DNA from: Cryptomeria japonica
Lineage: Eukaryota > Streptophyta > Pinopsida > Cupressales > Cupressaceae
Direction: 5' to 3'
DNA length: 64,000 nucleotides
Assembly (NCBI RefSeq): GCF_030272615.1
Contig: NW_026729325.1
Location: forward strand, 1-64,000
Under the pieces are notes generated by a model. The model was not told the DNA's origin. It made no database searches and saw nothing but the letters and a program-made list of their open reading frames with translations. Below, one piece after another: positions 24,273-36,361 of this stretch (positions are counted from its first letter, which is position 1; each line of letters opens with the position of its first letter). The translations under genes and the position numbers were made by a program.

Positions 24273-25340
24273 TCATATGTAGAACCTCTTGACATGGACA
24301 TTGTTCATAGGTTCATCAAACAAGTATCCTTTTGATGGAGATAGATGATATGCCCTAGATCCATATGCTGAGATGATGATAAATGGACCAAGCCAGGTTG
24401 GTTCAAACTTGCCCTTCTTTTCTCGATCTTGTAGATTGTGAGGATTTTCTTTTAGTACCAAGTCACCAGCCTGAAACATTCTTGACTTCAATCTGCGGTT
24501 ATAATTTCTGGATATCAATTGTTGATATGCTTTTAGATGATCAAAAGCATGCTGACGATGTTCATCTATTAGCTCTAATTCTTGTAGTTTGTTGACCGTG
24601 TATTCTTCATCAAGGACGAGTCCTCTTAGTAACACTCTGAGTGAAGGCATCTCGACCTCAATGGGTAAAATGGATTATGATCCATATATAACTGCGTATG
24701 GTGTTTCTCTTATAGGGGTAGAGATACTAGTTCGATATGTCCATAAGGCAGGGTTGAGTTGGACAAACCAATCTCAACCGAAATGGTTCACTATTTTCTT
24801 TAGGATTTTCAAAATGGTTTTATTTGAAGCTTTTGCTTGGCCATTCCCCTGAGGATAATAAGGTGTGGAGAAGTGATGCTTGATATGGAATCTTTCACAT
24901 AGTTATTTCACATCTTGGTTCTTGAAGAGTCTACCATTATCAGTGATAATGGAACTAGGAATTCCATACCGATAGATAATGTAATTCAAAATGGAGGATA
25001 TTTGTTTGCCAATGATAGTGGTTAATAGAACAACTTCAATCCACTTTGTGAAATATTTAGCGGATATGATTATGAACTTGTGTCCATTTGAGGAGGAGGG
25101 ATGGATCTTACCTATGAGGTTGAGTTGCCACTGAAAAAATGCCCATGATGTTGTGAATGGATACAACTCTTATGTTGGTGCATGCATAAGATTCCCATGG
25201 ATTTGACATTTTTGACGCTTTTTAGCAAATTGATTGGACTCTTTTTCCATGTTTGGCCAATAGTATCCTAGTCTCAATAGTTTCTTGGCTAAGGTAGGAC
25301 CACTTGAATGCATACATAGATACCTTCACGAACCTCTTGT
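24273..25340 (-). pseudogene. gypsy integrase (decayed)
   Basis: On the minus strand the order is as follows: an N-terminal zinc-finger region with H..GPTLAKKLLRLGYYWP and a KCQ.C pair near 25300-25210; the catalytic core (25166-24790) with a LIGKIHP..GHKFII block, a FTKW block and TDNG; then the C-terminal part (24650-24273) with RMFQAGDLVLKE and GKFEPTWLGPF. Reading frame is kept almost throughout, with about three in-frame stops. Of the catalytic D,D,E triad the first Asp reads Asn (LNLIG), the second is present (TDNG) and the Glu reads Lys (GQAKASNK). It is inactive. The C-terminal segment resembles Tat-type gypsy integrases. Confidence 0.92.
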
Positions 25341-25620
25341 AAAGTGGTTTTAGATTCATTACTTTCCAGACATCTAAGGAGATTACCATCAAGACCTTGT
25401 CAGTATAGCGTATCGGCTGTTAGAGTGTAATAGACTATTTAACGGATAAAGTTTAATTTTTGGTTTCAGGATAGATCAGGTGGAAGGGTATTGTATTTTA
25501 GATAAGTATAGATATTCCCATATATTGGAGATTCAGAACCAACTAGGTGGCATATGACTTGAGAATCAATATTATCATAGGTAGGGGAAAACAATTGTTC
25601 CACTAGGAACTCGTATGATT

Positions 25621-26020
25621 CTATCTTTTTGAAATTTTTAGAAGAGAGGCAATGGTTTCCATGGCATGTGCAACTTTGTTGTCTAGCCTTGGAATTTGTT
25701 CAAAGGTAATATTGATAAAATACTTCTTGAAATCATCAACCATTCTTTTGTATGGAATTAGCTTGTCATCCTTTATTTGATAGTAATCATTGACTTGATT
25801 GATGACTAATTGAGAATCGTCAAAGACTTGTAGCTCTATGATTTTCCACTCCACTGCTAGTTTGATACTTGTGACCAGAGCTTCATATTCAGTTATATTG
25901 TTGGTGCAAGTGAACATCAACCTGTAAGATCTAGGGAGTGTGTGTCCCTGAGGAGTGACAAATAGGATTCTAGCACCCGATCCATGATTTGTATAGGAAC
26001 CAACAAAGTAGAGTATCTAT
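25621..26020 (-). pseudogene. RNase H domain of gypsy element (decayed)
   Basis: From about 26020 the frame reads YFVGSYTNHGSGA, then TNNITEYEAL, FDDSQLV and a final DNKVAHAM. This is the RNase H order that precedes integrase in Tat-lineage gypsy elements. The first catalytic Asp of the usual DGS motif is Val and the last acidic position is His, so it is inactive. The longest open run is 25920-25621. Sequence similarity to the element stops near 26120; reverse transcriptase and protease are missing, so the element is truncated here. Confidence 0.85.
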
Positions 26021-26120
26021 GGTTTTGTTGTAACTACCAGGACATATGTATCTAGAAGAGATTGAAGGCCCTTGCTCACTAGGCTTGGATCTACTAATCC
26101 ACCAATCCCATCAAATAATC

Positions 26121-27424
26121 TAGAAAATATATTTTTATATTAGCAGGTAAGAGTTAAATATCTTTCCTCTAGTTTAATCATCTATTCCCATCCATTCGGT
26201 ATTTAGCTCAATCTTAAAGAAAAGATTAGGCCAAGTTTGATTTGATTAAGGGACCAAGCAGATGAAAGTCACTTGATTACAAGTGATCAATTGTATAAAA
26301 TTCAAATTTGATTTCTATCCATACTTCACAAGCGACAGCTAGTTCAGAGCTCCATTTAGCAGCTTTGTGAATCACTGTTAATGTTGTTCATCCCAATTGT
26401 TCATGCCATCACCAAAAAAAACCAACACGATCTAAATGATGTAAATGAAACCCACAATCTTTATTTTAAGTACTTGAGTACCAAGGGGCACTGTTGTTTG
26501 GGCTACATGCTAGAATAGACAAAAAATAAATTGGTATTATATTTATTATTGGGTGTTGGAGTTGATTGGAACATGTTTTTCAAGATTTATTAAAGAGTAT
26601 TGAAGAAATTAAATTTAGTCAAAATTGAATGGATACATTGGAATTTGTGCCAAGACAACTTATATTCACAATTGATTAAGAGTCCTAAAAAATTCTTGAA
26701 TAAATTGTAGTGAAAGTATACTATTAATGTCTAGGTAGTCATTTTAAAAAATGATTGTCAATTCAAACCGCATGCCAATGGTTCATCTATGCACTGTGCA
26801 AAATCAATTCCTCAAGTTATAAAGGCCAAATTTGCACCAATTGCTCAAGCGTTTGGAATAACTTCTTTTGAATTATAAAAATCTAATTATCAATTTTTTT
26901 CCATTGTGATTATCATAAAACTATGAATACTTCCCATGTGCAATTGACGTTTTCATGAAAACAAAATTTGAATATTGTCACTTAATTGTGAGTTGTGATT
27001 TTATGTTTTGTGTGGATGTGTAAGCCTAGAGTGAGCATGTTCATCTTGTAAGCTACAAGACCACCTAAGAGTCATCCATGCATGCAAGTGAATCTAGAAG
27101 TTCACATTCCCTAGGATTCTAAATCTTATAATAATTTACACATCGCATCGAATGACGGCTTACGAAATAGAGTATATAGAGGGAACAAGCATTTTATATT
27201 TAATCTAATTTTTTCTATACTTGCATTCTATGACCTCATGTTTCTTTTGTGGTCAATGTTTCCCATAGGTGCCTTCTGTTGCTCCTCAATGCCTATTGTT
27301 GGTTGCATGCATGATCACACCTTCCCCTCTTGTGCTTGGTTACAGGACATGACCCATTGCTAATAATCTCCAACTATTATATTTGAAAAAAAAAATTATA
27401 TAATGCATAGTGGATACTAAATTT
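26121..27424. other. unassigned intergenic DNA
   Basis: No ORF of note, RNA gene or clear repeat. Base composition is ordinary for the window. Confidence 0.4.
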
Positions 27425-27765
27425 TGTTTTATAGAATAAAGTTGGAAAGTTTTCCTCTTTTATTCTATAAGACAGTTGGAAATGATAATAACAATATTTT
27501 TAAAAATAGAATGTAAATTTAATAAAATAAAGATTGAAAGTTTCCCTCTTTTATCCTATAAAATAGTAATAGAAATCATTTTTAAATTTAGAATGTAAAT
27601 TTAATTTTATAAAATAAAGACTAAAAAATACTTTCTTTTATCCTATAAAATCGTAATAGAAATCATTTTTTAATTATAAGGTAAATTTAATTTTATAAAA
27701 TAAATATTGAAAGTATCCCTCTTTTACTCTACAAAACAGTTTGAAAATGATAATGATAAAAAAAT
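27425..27765. repeat. AT-rich tandem repeat, about four copies of ~80-105 bp
   Basis: Each unit contains TTTTATAAAATAAAGA, a CCCTCTTTTATCCTATAAAA block and GTAATAGAAATCATTTTT. Units are imperfect and get shorter to the right. No coding potential. Confidence 0.75.
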
Positions 27766-28160
27766 ATTTCCAATTTTAAAAAACTAGCAATCGCACCTTG
27801 GTGTGCAATGGGTACACCGAAGATGTATGGAATGTGAATTATAGAAAAGTTTGGTCTATTATTTGTATACATTTGTGGCATAAATGAATTGAAGACATAT
27901 AAGGGTAGGGAGAGGGAGACATATAGGGGTAAATAGATATGAAGAGATAGTGAGATAAAGATAAAAGTAGAGGTGGAAAATGAAATACGAAGAAATAGAG
28001 ATAAAAAGACAAAGAGATATAGATATAGAGGTTTAGGAAGAGGGGGGAGAGAGGGAGAGGGATGGATGGATAGAGAGAGATAGGGAGGCTTGTGTAGAAT
28101 TAAAAAGGAAGAAATGGATAGAATATAGAAAGGTAGAGGGAGAGATAGGAAAATGCAAAT

Positions 28161-28163
<3 letters not shown>

Positions 28164-28202
<39 letters not shown>
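28164..28202. repeat. (GA)n microsatellite, short
   Basis: About 19 AG units follow a purine-rich stretch (27900-28160) with many GAGA and GATAGA words. Confidence 0.9.
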
Positions 28203-28207
<5 letters not shown>

Positions 28208-28649
28208 CCTCAGAAAGTATTTTGTCTTAAGAAATTGTATAAGTGGGAAAGGGCACTAAAGGACGGTGCATGTGTGACAAAAAATTAAAATAAGGCTATT
28301 ACGTCAACTACAAATAATTTAATATTTTGTTAAAATTGTAACCATTGGTGCAAAGATTTACCAGAGGTAAAGCCACCATACTAGGTGTCAACCTTTGTCA
28401 GCACCTTCATTAATAATTCTATTACAAGTTGGCCCATACATATCCCTTTCCCTCTCCCTTTATATCTCTTCTTTTTTCTTTCACTTATGTTTGGTTCCTT
28501 ATAAATGAATGCATGGTTTATTTATAGTTATCATTTTCTTCATTGGGACCATTGTCACATAAACAACATTGTTTTATAAATGGCCTATCAATTGACCTTA
28601 TGTACTACTCAAATATATCCAAAAAAAGACCATTTTTTTGTGATTAATA

Positions 28650-29628
<979 letters not shown>

Positions 29629-29631
29629 ATA

Positions 29632-30068
29632 GGGAAAAGGACCCAGTAGTTGAGAGCGTTCCAATTCTTGTGATAGAAGTTTTTGATTTAATACCCCCAT
29701 ACTTGGTGATTTAATGTCCAACCTTTGTATAATATTGCACCAATAGTTGTATGATAAGTACCAATAATTGAATGAAATATACCATTTGTTGTGAAAAGTA
29801 ACCAATCATGTGATGCCACATCAGCTGTACAAGTATTGGGGCCCTTTTGCACACCTATTGGTCTCACTTTTTTGGGGGGCTGTTTTGGACACCTTGGCAA
29901 AAAGCATGCTGATGTGGCATCATATTTGATGATGTGGCCCTGAAACCTTAGCTATAAGCAGGGGACTTGCCAAGTAAGCTACTGTAAAAAAATTGGAGTG
30001 ATTTGAAATTTCCATGTAAGATTTTGAAAAGCGTGAAGTTAGGGTGCACAACTACTGGATCCTTTCCC
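29632..30068. mobile_element. MITE with ~20-bp terminal inverted repeats and TA target site
   Basis: The left end reads GGGAAAAGGACCCAGTAGTTG. The right end read in complement gives GGGAAAGGATCCAGTAGTTG, with one indel and one mismatch. Both ends are flanked by TA (29630-29631 and 30069-30070). The 437-bp interior is non-coding and contains a second inverted pair, TGATGCCACATCAGC near 29811 and GCTGATGTGGCATCA near 29909. TA duplication fits a Tc1/mariner-type or similar element. The superfamily is not certain. Confidence 0.75.
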
Positions 30069-30523
30069 TACCCCTTATAAAATTCCTAGTGTCAAATAGA
30101 ATTCCATGTTAATTACAAACGATAACAAAAAGAGGCGACTTAAAAAATTAAGCATAAAGTGGTACAACTTTCCACCAACAAAAGATGTGTTGCTATCAAG
30201 TTTCACACAAATTCGTCCATAGTATCCCACCCTTAAAAGTAGATTGCCATCTCACGAAAGAGACTTGAATTATTATTAAGACTTAATGATGTCATTTACT
30301 TTTGTATATGGTGTTCTATTTGTAAAGATTCAAAAGTAATTGTGTTAATGTAAAGGATAAAGACTACAAATCTCACACTTATTTACATTCACAGAGGCTG
30401 TATTTAGCTGTTTGGAGATCTTCCAAAGTTGCAAATCTCTTTATTGTGATCTGTGATATAGTGGGTGTGGAGATGGCAGGAACAACATAAAACAACATTG
30501 ATGCCCTACTTTTGGCTGTGATA

Positions 30524-30793
30524 ATGATGGTGTTCATGATATCATCGGTTTTCGCTGCGGAGGTAGATGCGCCCAACCCATCTCCGATTACAGGCGCTGC
30601 TTATTTGGCGGGGGCTCCATCTTTAGCAGTTGGTTTTGTGGGATCTCTCATTGTGTTTCTTCCACTGAATGTTATTTCCATTACCAGGAGGGCTCTGCTA
30701 TCATACATAGCTTGTAAAGACCCATTTACAAATCAAGAACTTCATAGATTGATCGCTTCTTTCATCAGACACAAACCAGAAGAAATAAAGTAA
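30524..30793 (+). CDS. arabinogalactan-peptide-like ORF, possibly a pseudogene
   Basis: From the ATG at 30524 the 89-residue frame begins with the tail of a signal peptide (MMVFMISSVFAAE). It continues with a short Pro/Ala/Ser segment (DAPNPSPITGAA) and then a hydrophobic stretch (about residues 30-47) like the GPI-anchor signal of plant AG peptides. This order (signal, short AP/SP segment, GPI tail) is typical of AG peptides of about 60 residues. Two features are odd. The likely original ATG at 30473 is in frame but followed by TAA at 30488. The frame also runs on about 40 residues past the hydrophobic tail with a basic, non-AGP sequence. I therefore suspect a lost start and a lost stop. No TATA box was found with confidence. 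Confidence 0.5.
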   Translation: MMVFMISSVFAAEVDAPNPSPITGAAYLAGAPSLAVGFVGSLIVFLPLNVISITRRALLSYIACKDPFTNQELHRLIASFIRHKPEEIK

Positions 30794-31730
30794 GTGAGAA
30801 AGAAACAACGCAGGGATCAAAGATGGCTTCATCCATGACAATCAAGATTGCAATTTTTGCCTTCAAATCACTTATCTGCCTGCAAACCGTTCTGGTTACA
30901 TTGATTCGTTCTAGACGAAAACTAACGCAATTGCATTTTTCTGGAAGGAGCTACGAAAAGAAAAGAGGAGGCCGTATTTAGCAAAAATGGCGAAGAGAGA
31001 GGAAGGGGCTATGGGATTTGAGGGCTCTTTGCCTGTGATAGCAGACAAATTAGGGGAAGAGGAGAGATTTGTACTGTAAAAATGAAACAAAGAAGAGGAG
31101 CGACCCTACGAACGCATGCAGTTTTCATGCTGAGTGGGTAGGCAATGACGGGGCAATTACCGGGCAACATCAATATACGCTGACGGAAAGTGAATCAACG
31201 GTTAAAGACAGTGCAATCGTCTTGCACTCTCTCTCAATCATCGTGGACCGTTGATGGATAAAATGAGTTTGTCAATCTCATATAGGGTAGCCTTCGGCGT
31301 AATAAAGATTGAATGATTTCCTAATTTTTTTCTATAAAACTATTGGGAGGTGATAATACAATTCATTTTCATTTAATTATGTTTTAAGATAGAAATAAAT
31401 GGTTTTAAAATTACTTTTTTTTTGGTTGTAAGAATAACTTATAGTATTTTAAAATTATCTTCTACTATCTTAAACACGAGCTTTAAAAAGAACATAATTA
31501 TGATAAATCTACTTTATTTTAAAAAAATATATGTTAAATAAATTTTTTTATTCAATATATTGAATAAGTTGTGTTTAATTTATTTTTGAATATGTTAATT
31601 TAATTTATAAACTAAAAAATATATAAAAAAATATTTATATGTATTTTAAATAGAATAATAATAATAGAACTTCTATTATTTTCTTAACTAAATTTTATCT
31701 TTTTAATTTTTTTTTTTAACTATTAAATCA
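30794..31730. other. intergenic region, GC-richer then AT-rich
   Basis: 30800-31260 is less AT-rich than its surroundings and could be an old genic flank. The 61-codon plus frame at 31069-31254 has no recognisable domain. 31300-31730 is AT-rich with no feature. Confidence 0.4.
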
Positions 31731-31739
31731 AAACTACTT

Positions 31740-32056
31740 TCGTCAATGGGCACTTGGTCTATTGGTGAAGTTGAATGGCTCCAAATGAGCCCACTAGGGA
31801 TCAAGTCTTGTTGAGTGCAAGGCTCCAACATCATAAAGTATGAGGCTGGGATCGTGCCCCGGGCGAATTTGGTGGAATGGATACCCCTCAGTCCTTGGCT
31901 CTTAGCCGAAGAGGTTCAGGCTATTGGCTCGTGCCCCTGTATCAGATGGAAAATATTAATGTGTGAAGGCCCTCGCTGGGATGGCAACTCACGGGCTTCA
32001 TGCCCTTGTCGGGCTGTCGTGCTCGTTAGTCTGGACCTCCATTAAAAAAAACAAAA
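31740..32056 (+). mobile_element. tRNA-derived SINE with target-site duplication
   Basis: A pol III A-box-like TGGTCTATTGG lies at 31755-31765. A B-box-like GGATCAAGTCT lies at 31798-31808, about 32 bases on, as in tRNA genes. The body is GC-rich (CGTGCCCCGGGCG near 31852, CCTCGCTGGGATGGC near 31972). The 3' end is A-rich (ATTAAAAAAAACAAAAAA). The element is flanked by AAACTACTT at 31731-31739 and 32057-32065, a clean target-site duplication for LINE-driven insertion. The 76-codon frame inside (31815-32045) is incidental. Confidence 0.85.
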
Positions 32057-32189
32057 AAACTACTTCTTTCCAATTTTAGTTTCCTATTCTTGAAATGATC
32101 TAAAAGCATATATTATAACATAACATTTTTCAAGGATCCAATTTTATACGAATGAAAGCTAGCTACAATTTGTTCAATACTGGGTCCAA

Positions 32190-33562
32190 TAGAAAATTCA
32201 ACTAATAGAACAAGAACGACATGCCATAAAAAAGAAGAGTCGTCAGTGCGAGCATCATCTAATATGTTCATTCTTAAAAGATGAGATATTTTTTTTTAAT
32301 TTGTATTTACATTTTCATTTGAACAACACCCGAAGGTTCTACATTCAAAAAAAAAAAATGCAATTACAATAGTAACAAATCTAGGACCATATACATACAT
32401 CAGATGCTTTCAATAAATCCTCATTAGTATGAGAAACATATATGCAAGTCTGATCCCTTACTAGCAGCAAAGGTGTTGTCACCACTCCAATTTGTTAAAA
32501 AAAATGAACTTTCAACATACAAAATAAATGGTAAACCATGCAATCACTTTAGTCTCAAGACTATTATTTTTCAAATGGGAGAACTTATAAAGATAATATC
32601 TCTTACTAGAATTTACAAATAACTTTCATTCGGGATTAAAGCATTAAAGGTGACTATTTTTCTCATGATAAATACCTCAATGAGTGCTCTAGTAGTCGAA
32701 TGAAGGAGAGTATATTGTTCAAATGGATAGCCACTAACTTGTTCACCAAATTGTTTTAAATAATGTAAGTATAAGGAAGACTTCATCTTCTAACTAAAAA
32801 TAATATAAGGAAAACTTACAAATTATGCAACTTCTCTTCTAGTTAACAATAATATTAATAACTTCCTTTTAACTAAACACGATAATTGTTTCGAATGGAG
32901 AGCGAGAGCGGGAATGGATGCAGGGGTGGAACTAGGGTTTCTGATGAAGCTGCTGAGGATATAGAAGATTGTGACGATGATAGAGAATCTGTGCCTTGTT
33001 TTTGTTTGGCCACCTCCTTCACTTCTTACAGTCTGTTGGGTGGTTGTGAGAGCGGATGTGGGAGCGTTTGCAGAGGTGCAGTCTAGCCCGTTGGAGAAAT
33101 CATAGGTGCTTCGGCAGTCGGTTTTAGGGGTTTTGTAAGCTTTCTCCCTTTGTGCAATGGGTGTGGCAGTTGGGCTTTGATCTATCCTGGCTGCTATTTG
33201 TTGTTGTGGATCCTCTATAGAGGGTTCATTTGCATACAGAACCATGTTTCTCTTTATCTCTCATGCCCTTTTTGTTGGCCATTTGGTGGAATTGATTATG
33301 TGTTGCATTGATGTTTTGTCATTGATGCCAACACTAGCTGTTTGGATCCTTTACCAACACCCTTCTGGTCCCGATAGGTTGAGTGGTTTTTGGTTAACTT
33401 TGATCCAACATGATCCGCTAGGCTCCGGTATAGTCTGGTGATGGAATTGACTTGTTCGTGATACGCATACTCATATTTGTTCAATTGGTTTTGGTCTAGA
33501 GATCGGATGCTATCCTGCTTGCTTAGAAAATTGGTTTCTAGTTTCGGCGAGGGTTTCACCGA
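32190..33562. repeat. second direct duplication, copy A
   Basis: It matches 36362-37732 almost end to end, starting at GAAAATTCAACTAATAGAAC and ending near GAGGGTTTCAC. Differences are clearly more frequent than in the 3236/12756 duplication, so it is older. The plus frame at 32886-33086 and the minus frame at 33245-32823 are both partly open in both copies. Neither shows a domain I know. The minus frame (PQQQIAAR.DQSP.AT..AQREKAY near its start) is the better candidate for an ancient exon, but it breaks in copy B. Confidence 0.85.
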
Positions 33563-34470
33563 TAGAGCTTTTGGTGGAGATATTTGATGAATTGCGTAAG
33601 TGCTATTGGTGTAGCTTCTGGTGGAGTTTTAGGAAGCTGTTGTTGATCATGTTCTAGACTTGGCTGATGGAGATCATTGCTGAAGCGTGTGGACCTATAT
33701 TGGGTCTCGATTGATCTAGATTATGGACCAACTTTAATGTAACGTGTGGATAGGACCTATTGATGTATTTCTAAGATGTCTTATGTGTTGATATTATTTG
33801 TTTGTTCTAAGGCCGGCATGGTTTGTAATTATGTAATTGGTTTATTGCCTGGTGGCTGACCTGATTGTTTATGGTCGAGGGTTTTGTATAAATAGATGTA
33901 AGATCTCATTGTAGATCATCATGGTTATTGTTAGAGGTCATGGTCAAGGAATGTAATGTGCAAATTTTGTAATATTATTCAAGAAGAGGAGTCGGTCGAT
34001 CATTAGAGATTGAATTGGGTTTATGTAAGAGGATTTAGTCCTCTGATATTGAGCTTAATCAGAACTATACTCAGGCATAGGAGATACTATCTTTTGCAGT
34101 TCAACACTTCTCCAGATTGTAGTCTAGATTTATATATAGTTAGTGAGGCTCCTTTTGTGATGAGCAGTGCACTCTAGGCTGCTGGCCTTCCTGCAAGTGC
34201 AGGCTACTCAATTGTAATTCACATACTTACTGCAAAAGTATTATCTGACAGTGGGTAGGATTCCCACCGTGGTTTTTCCCTTTACCAGGTTTTCCATGTA
34301 CAAATCTTGGTGTCATGTGGATGGTATTTATTCTGCGATATTGTTTTTGCTTAATTGGTTTAACTGCTATTCTGGTATTAATGTTTTGGGTTCTGGTATT
34401 AAAGTTCAAATCGCTAATGGTTTCAATAATCTGTGACAACTGATTCACCTCCCCTCTTAGATGTCTTCCG
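33300..34470 (+). mobile_element. LTR-like sequence (probably solo or broken LTR)
   Basis: The region starts with a TGTTGCATTGATG..TCATTGATGCCAACA stretch. It contains TATAAATAGATG near 33889, a GATTCCCACCGTGGTTTTTCCC block near 34259, and ends with ACTGATTCACCTCCCCTCTTAG near 34439. The same motifs, in the opposite orientation and with the same order, occur in the LTRs at 45516-46732 and 52052-53301 (AAAAACCACGGTGAG and CTAAGAGGGGGGTGAATTAG). It is therefore a related LTR family in plus orientation. No PBS follows, so no internal region is attached. Confidence 0.6.
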
Positions 34471-35311
34471 ATTATTTGAACTATCTAATGCTTTTTCCTC
34501 CCGATCTCTATTGTACCATTGCTTCTTCTTAGTTGGGGTTGGTGCCTTTTCTGGAGGGGGAGGAGATGAGGCAGGTGTGTGGGCTTCGATGTATGTTGTT
34601 TCTTATGGGGTTTGGGTCTTAGGGGTGTTTGCTCCTGCTTCGTGGGCCTTCCTAGGTTCATCTATTCGTTGCTTCTATTATGGGTCAGAAGGATTGTTTG
34701 GGACAAGGGCGGTGCTCTTTTTTTGGCTTTCCGGCATCTTGGTCATTGGACGGGTTCAAATGTTGGAGGGGACCTCTAATTGGGAGGTGTTCCTATCTTT
34801 ATTTCATCTCCTTTTTGGGTTTCTTCTTGATGTGTGTGGTCATGCCTCTCTTCCTATTTTTCTCAAAGGATTCCAAGGTGTTCTTTAGGCTGCCATCTTT
34901 CAACCTTTCTTAGACGGTCCTATTGAGGTGGACCATTCTTCTCGCCATGGGAAGATTTGTGGGTTGAGTATGTTGGGATGGCTTCTAGTTTGGGATTTGG
35001 ATGCCCTTCTTTTTGAGGCTGGTGGTGCTTATCTTTCTCTTTCCTTGATGTAGGATTTTTCTCCCCTTTCTCCTATAGAGGTGGAGACCTTGGAGGAGCT
35101 TGCAACTAGAAATCTATTTGGATCAGGCCTCTTCTTTTGTGCAAGGTTTTGGGAGCCTTTTCAAAACCCAACTATCCTACAAAGATTTGTGGTTCCATCT
35201 TTCGGCTGCTCGACCTTGGTTCATGGTTAGAAGCTCTGCTCTCTCTATTGATGGATTCCTTCTTTTAAACCCCTATTGAGGTGGATAGGTGCTTTGCTAT
35301 TAGAGGTATGA
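34471..35311 (+). repeat. dispersed repeat, left part (interrupted by hAT MITE)
   Basis: GC-richer, T-rich sequence carries CCTATTGAGGTGGA and GTTTTGGGAGCCTTTTCAAAACCC phrases shared with 5505-6055. It continues after the MITE at 36151-36361 with the same phrases. The 151-codon frame at 34433-34888 has hydrophobic, low-information content and no domain I recognise. A LINE 3' end is possible but unproven. Confidence 0.5.
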
Positions 35312-35319
35312 CTTCCAGA

Positions 35320-36142
35320 CAGGCCTGGAATTTGACGGTCACCCCTACCTGTCATATGAATTTTTGATGACGATTTAGTCATTTCAATGCCTTTTATTTG
35401 ACATTTTAAGAAAAATATTAACTGTCAAAAAATATAAAAGTAGAAGATTGAAGTAATGAAAATCAATGCAAGAAATGAAAATCATTATCTTAATGAGAAA
35501 ATAATGATAAATTAGTATTATATGCAAAAATCTTAAATTTACTAAATAAGTTTCTAAATTAATACACTAATATATATTATATATTAACATTAAATGATAA
35601 TCAATTAATAATTAGTAATTTAGTAATAATAAACATTTAAATTTTAAAATTATATATATTATGACAAATTTCTATAACAATATTATTAAATATATTTTAA
35701 AAATTAAATTGACTAAGTTTCTAAATTTATGTATAAAAAAATAGAATATATTGTAAAAATTCATATTAAAATATTTTATCAATTATTTTCTATTGTTTAA
35801 TTATGACAAGTTTCTAAATTCATATGAAAAAATGGAACTATTCTAAAAATCATATTAAAATATTATAAAATTAGAAACAACTACATCCTTCCATATTCTA
35901 AATCCTTCCATTTCAAAATATTCTAAATAAATTTGTATTTTTATAATAAACATTCTAAACTAATATGTATATATATATTACCTACTATATTTTTTAACAG
36001 TTTATTTATAATTTGAAGTGTCATCTATGCGGTTTTAGAAAAAAATAGCATGTCAATGCATACGTTCTACTAATTTTTTACGCTGTCAAATACGGTTCAA
36101 AAGTGAAAAAATGGCCATTTTGCCTGTCAAATTCCAGGCCTG
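35320..36142. mobile_element. non-autonomous hAT-type MITE, 823 bp
   Basis: The termini are the inverted repeats CAGGCCTGGAATTTGAC (17 bp, perfect), with further subterminal similarity inward. Flanks are CTTCCAGA (35312-35319) and CTTCTAGA (36143-36150), an 8-bp target-site duplication with one mismatch. An 8-bp duplication and CAGG-type ends are typical of the hAT superfamily. The interior is AT-rich and non-coding. It interrupts a repeat whose text resumes on the other side. Relatives are at 37900-39720 and 59148-59340. Confidence 0.88.
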
Positions 36143-36150
36143 CTTCTAGA

Positions 36151-36361
36151 TACTTTGAGGGTGCTCGCTTCTTCCTGGTGGTTTTGGGAGCCACCATAAG
36201 ACCTAAATCGAAGGTTAGGGGAGCCTTTTAAAACCCCCTTGCTTATGTCTGGCTAGATGTTGATAGTTTTGAAGGGCCCAACTTAGATCGTGACAATTTT
36301 TGGTTAAGGGTCGGGCTAGCCTTTTTCTACCTGATTTTTCTGTATATGGGTAAGGGAACCC
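36151..36361 (+). repeat. dispersed repeat, right part
   Basis: Continuation of 34471-35311 after the MITE, with GTTTTGGGAGCCACCATAAGACC and GGGGAGCCTTTTAAAACC phrases. It ends where duplication copy B begins. Confidence 0.5.

Noticed and set aside
31755-31808. Functional tRNA gene
   Set aside because: A and B boxes are at tRNA spacing but no cloverleaf acceptor stem closes, and the body and A-rich tail with target duplication make it a SINE.
34433-34888. 151-codon plus frame
   Set aside because: It spans the border between an LTR-like sequence and a dispersed repeat, and its product is Phe/Leu/Gly-rich without any domain.
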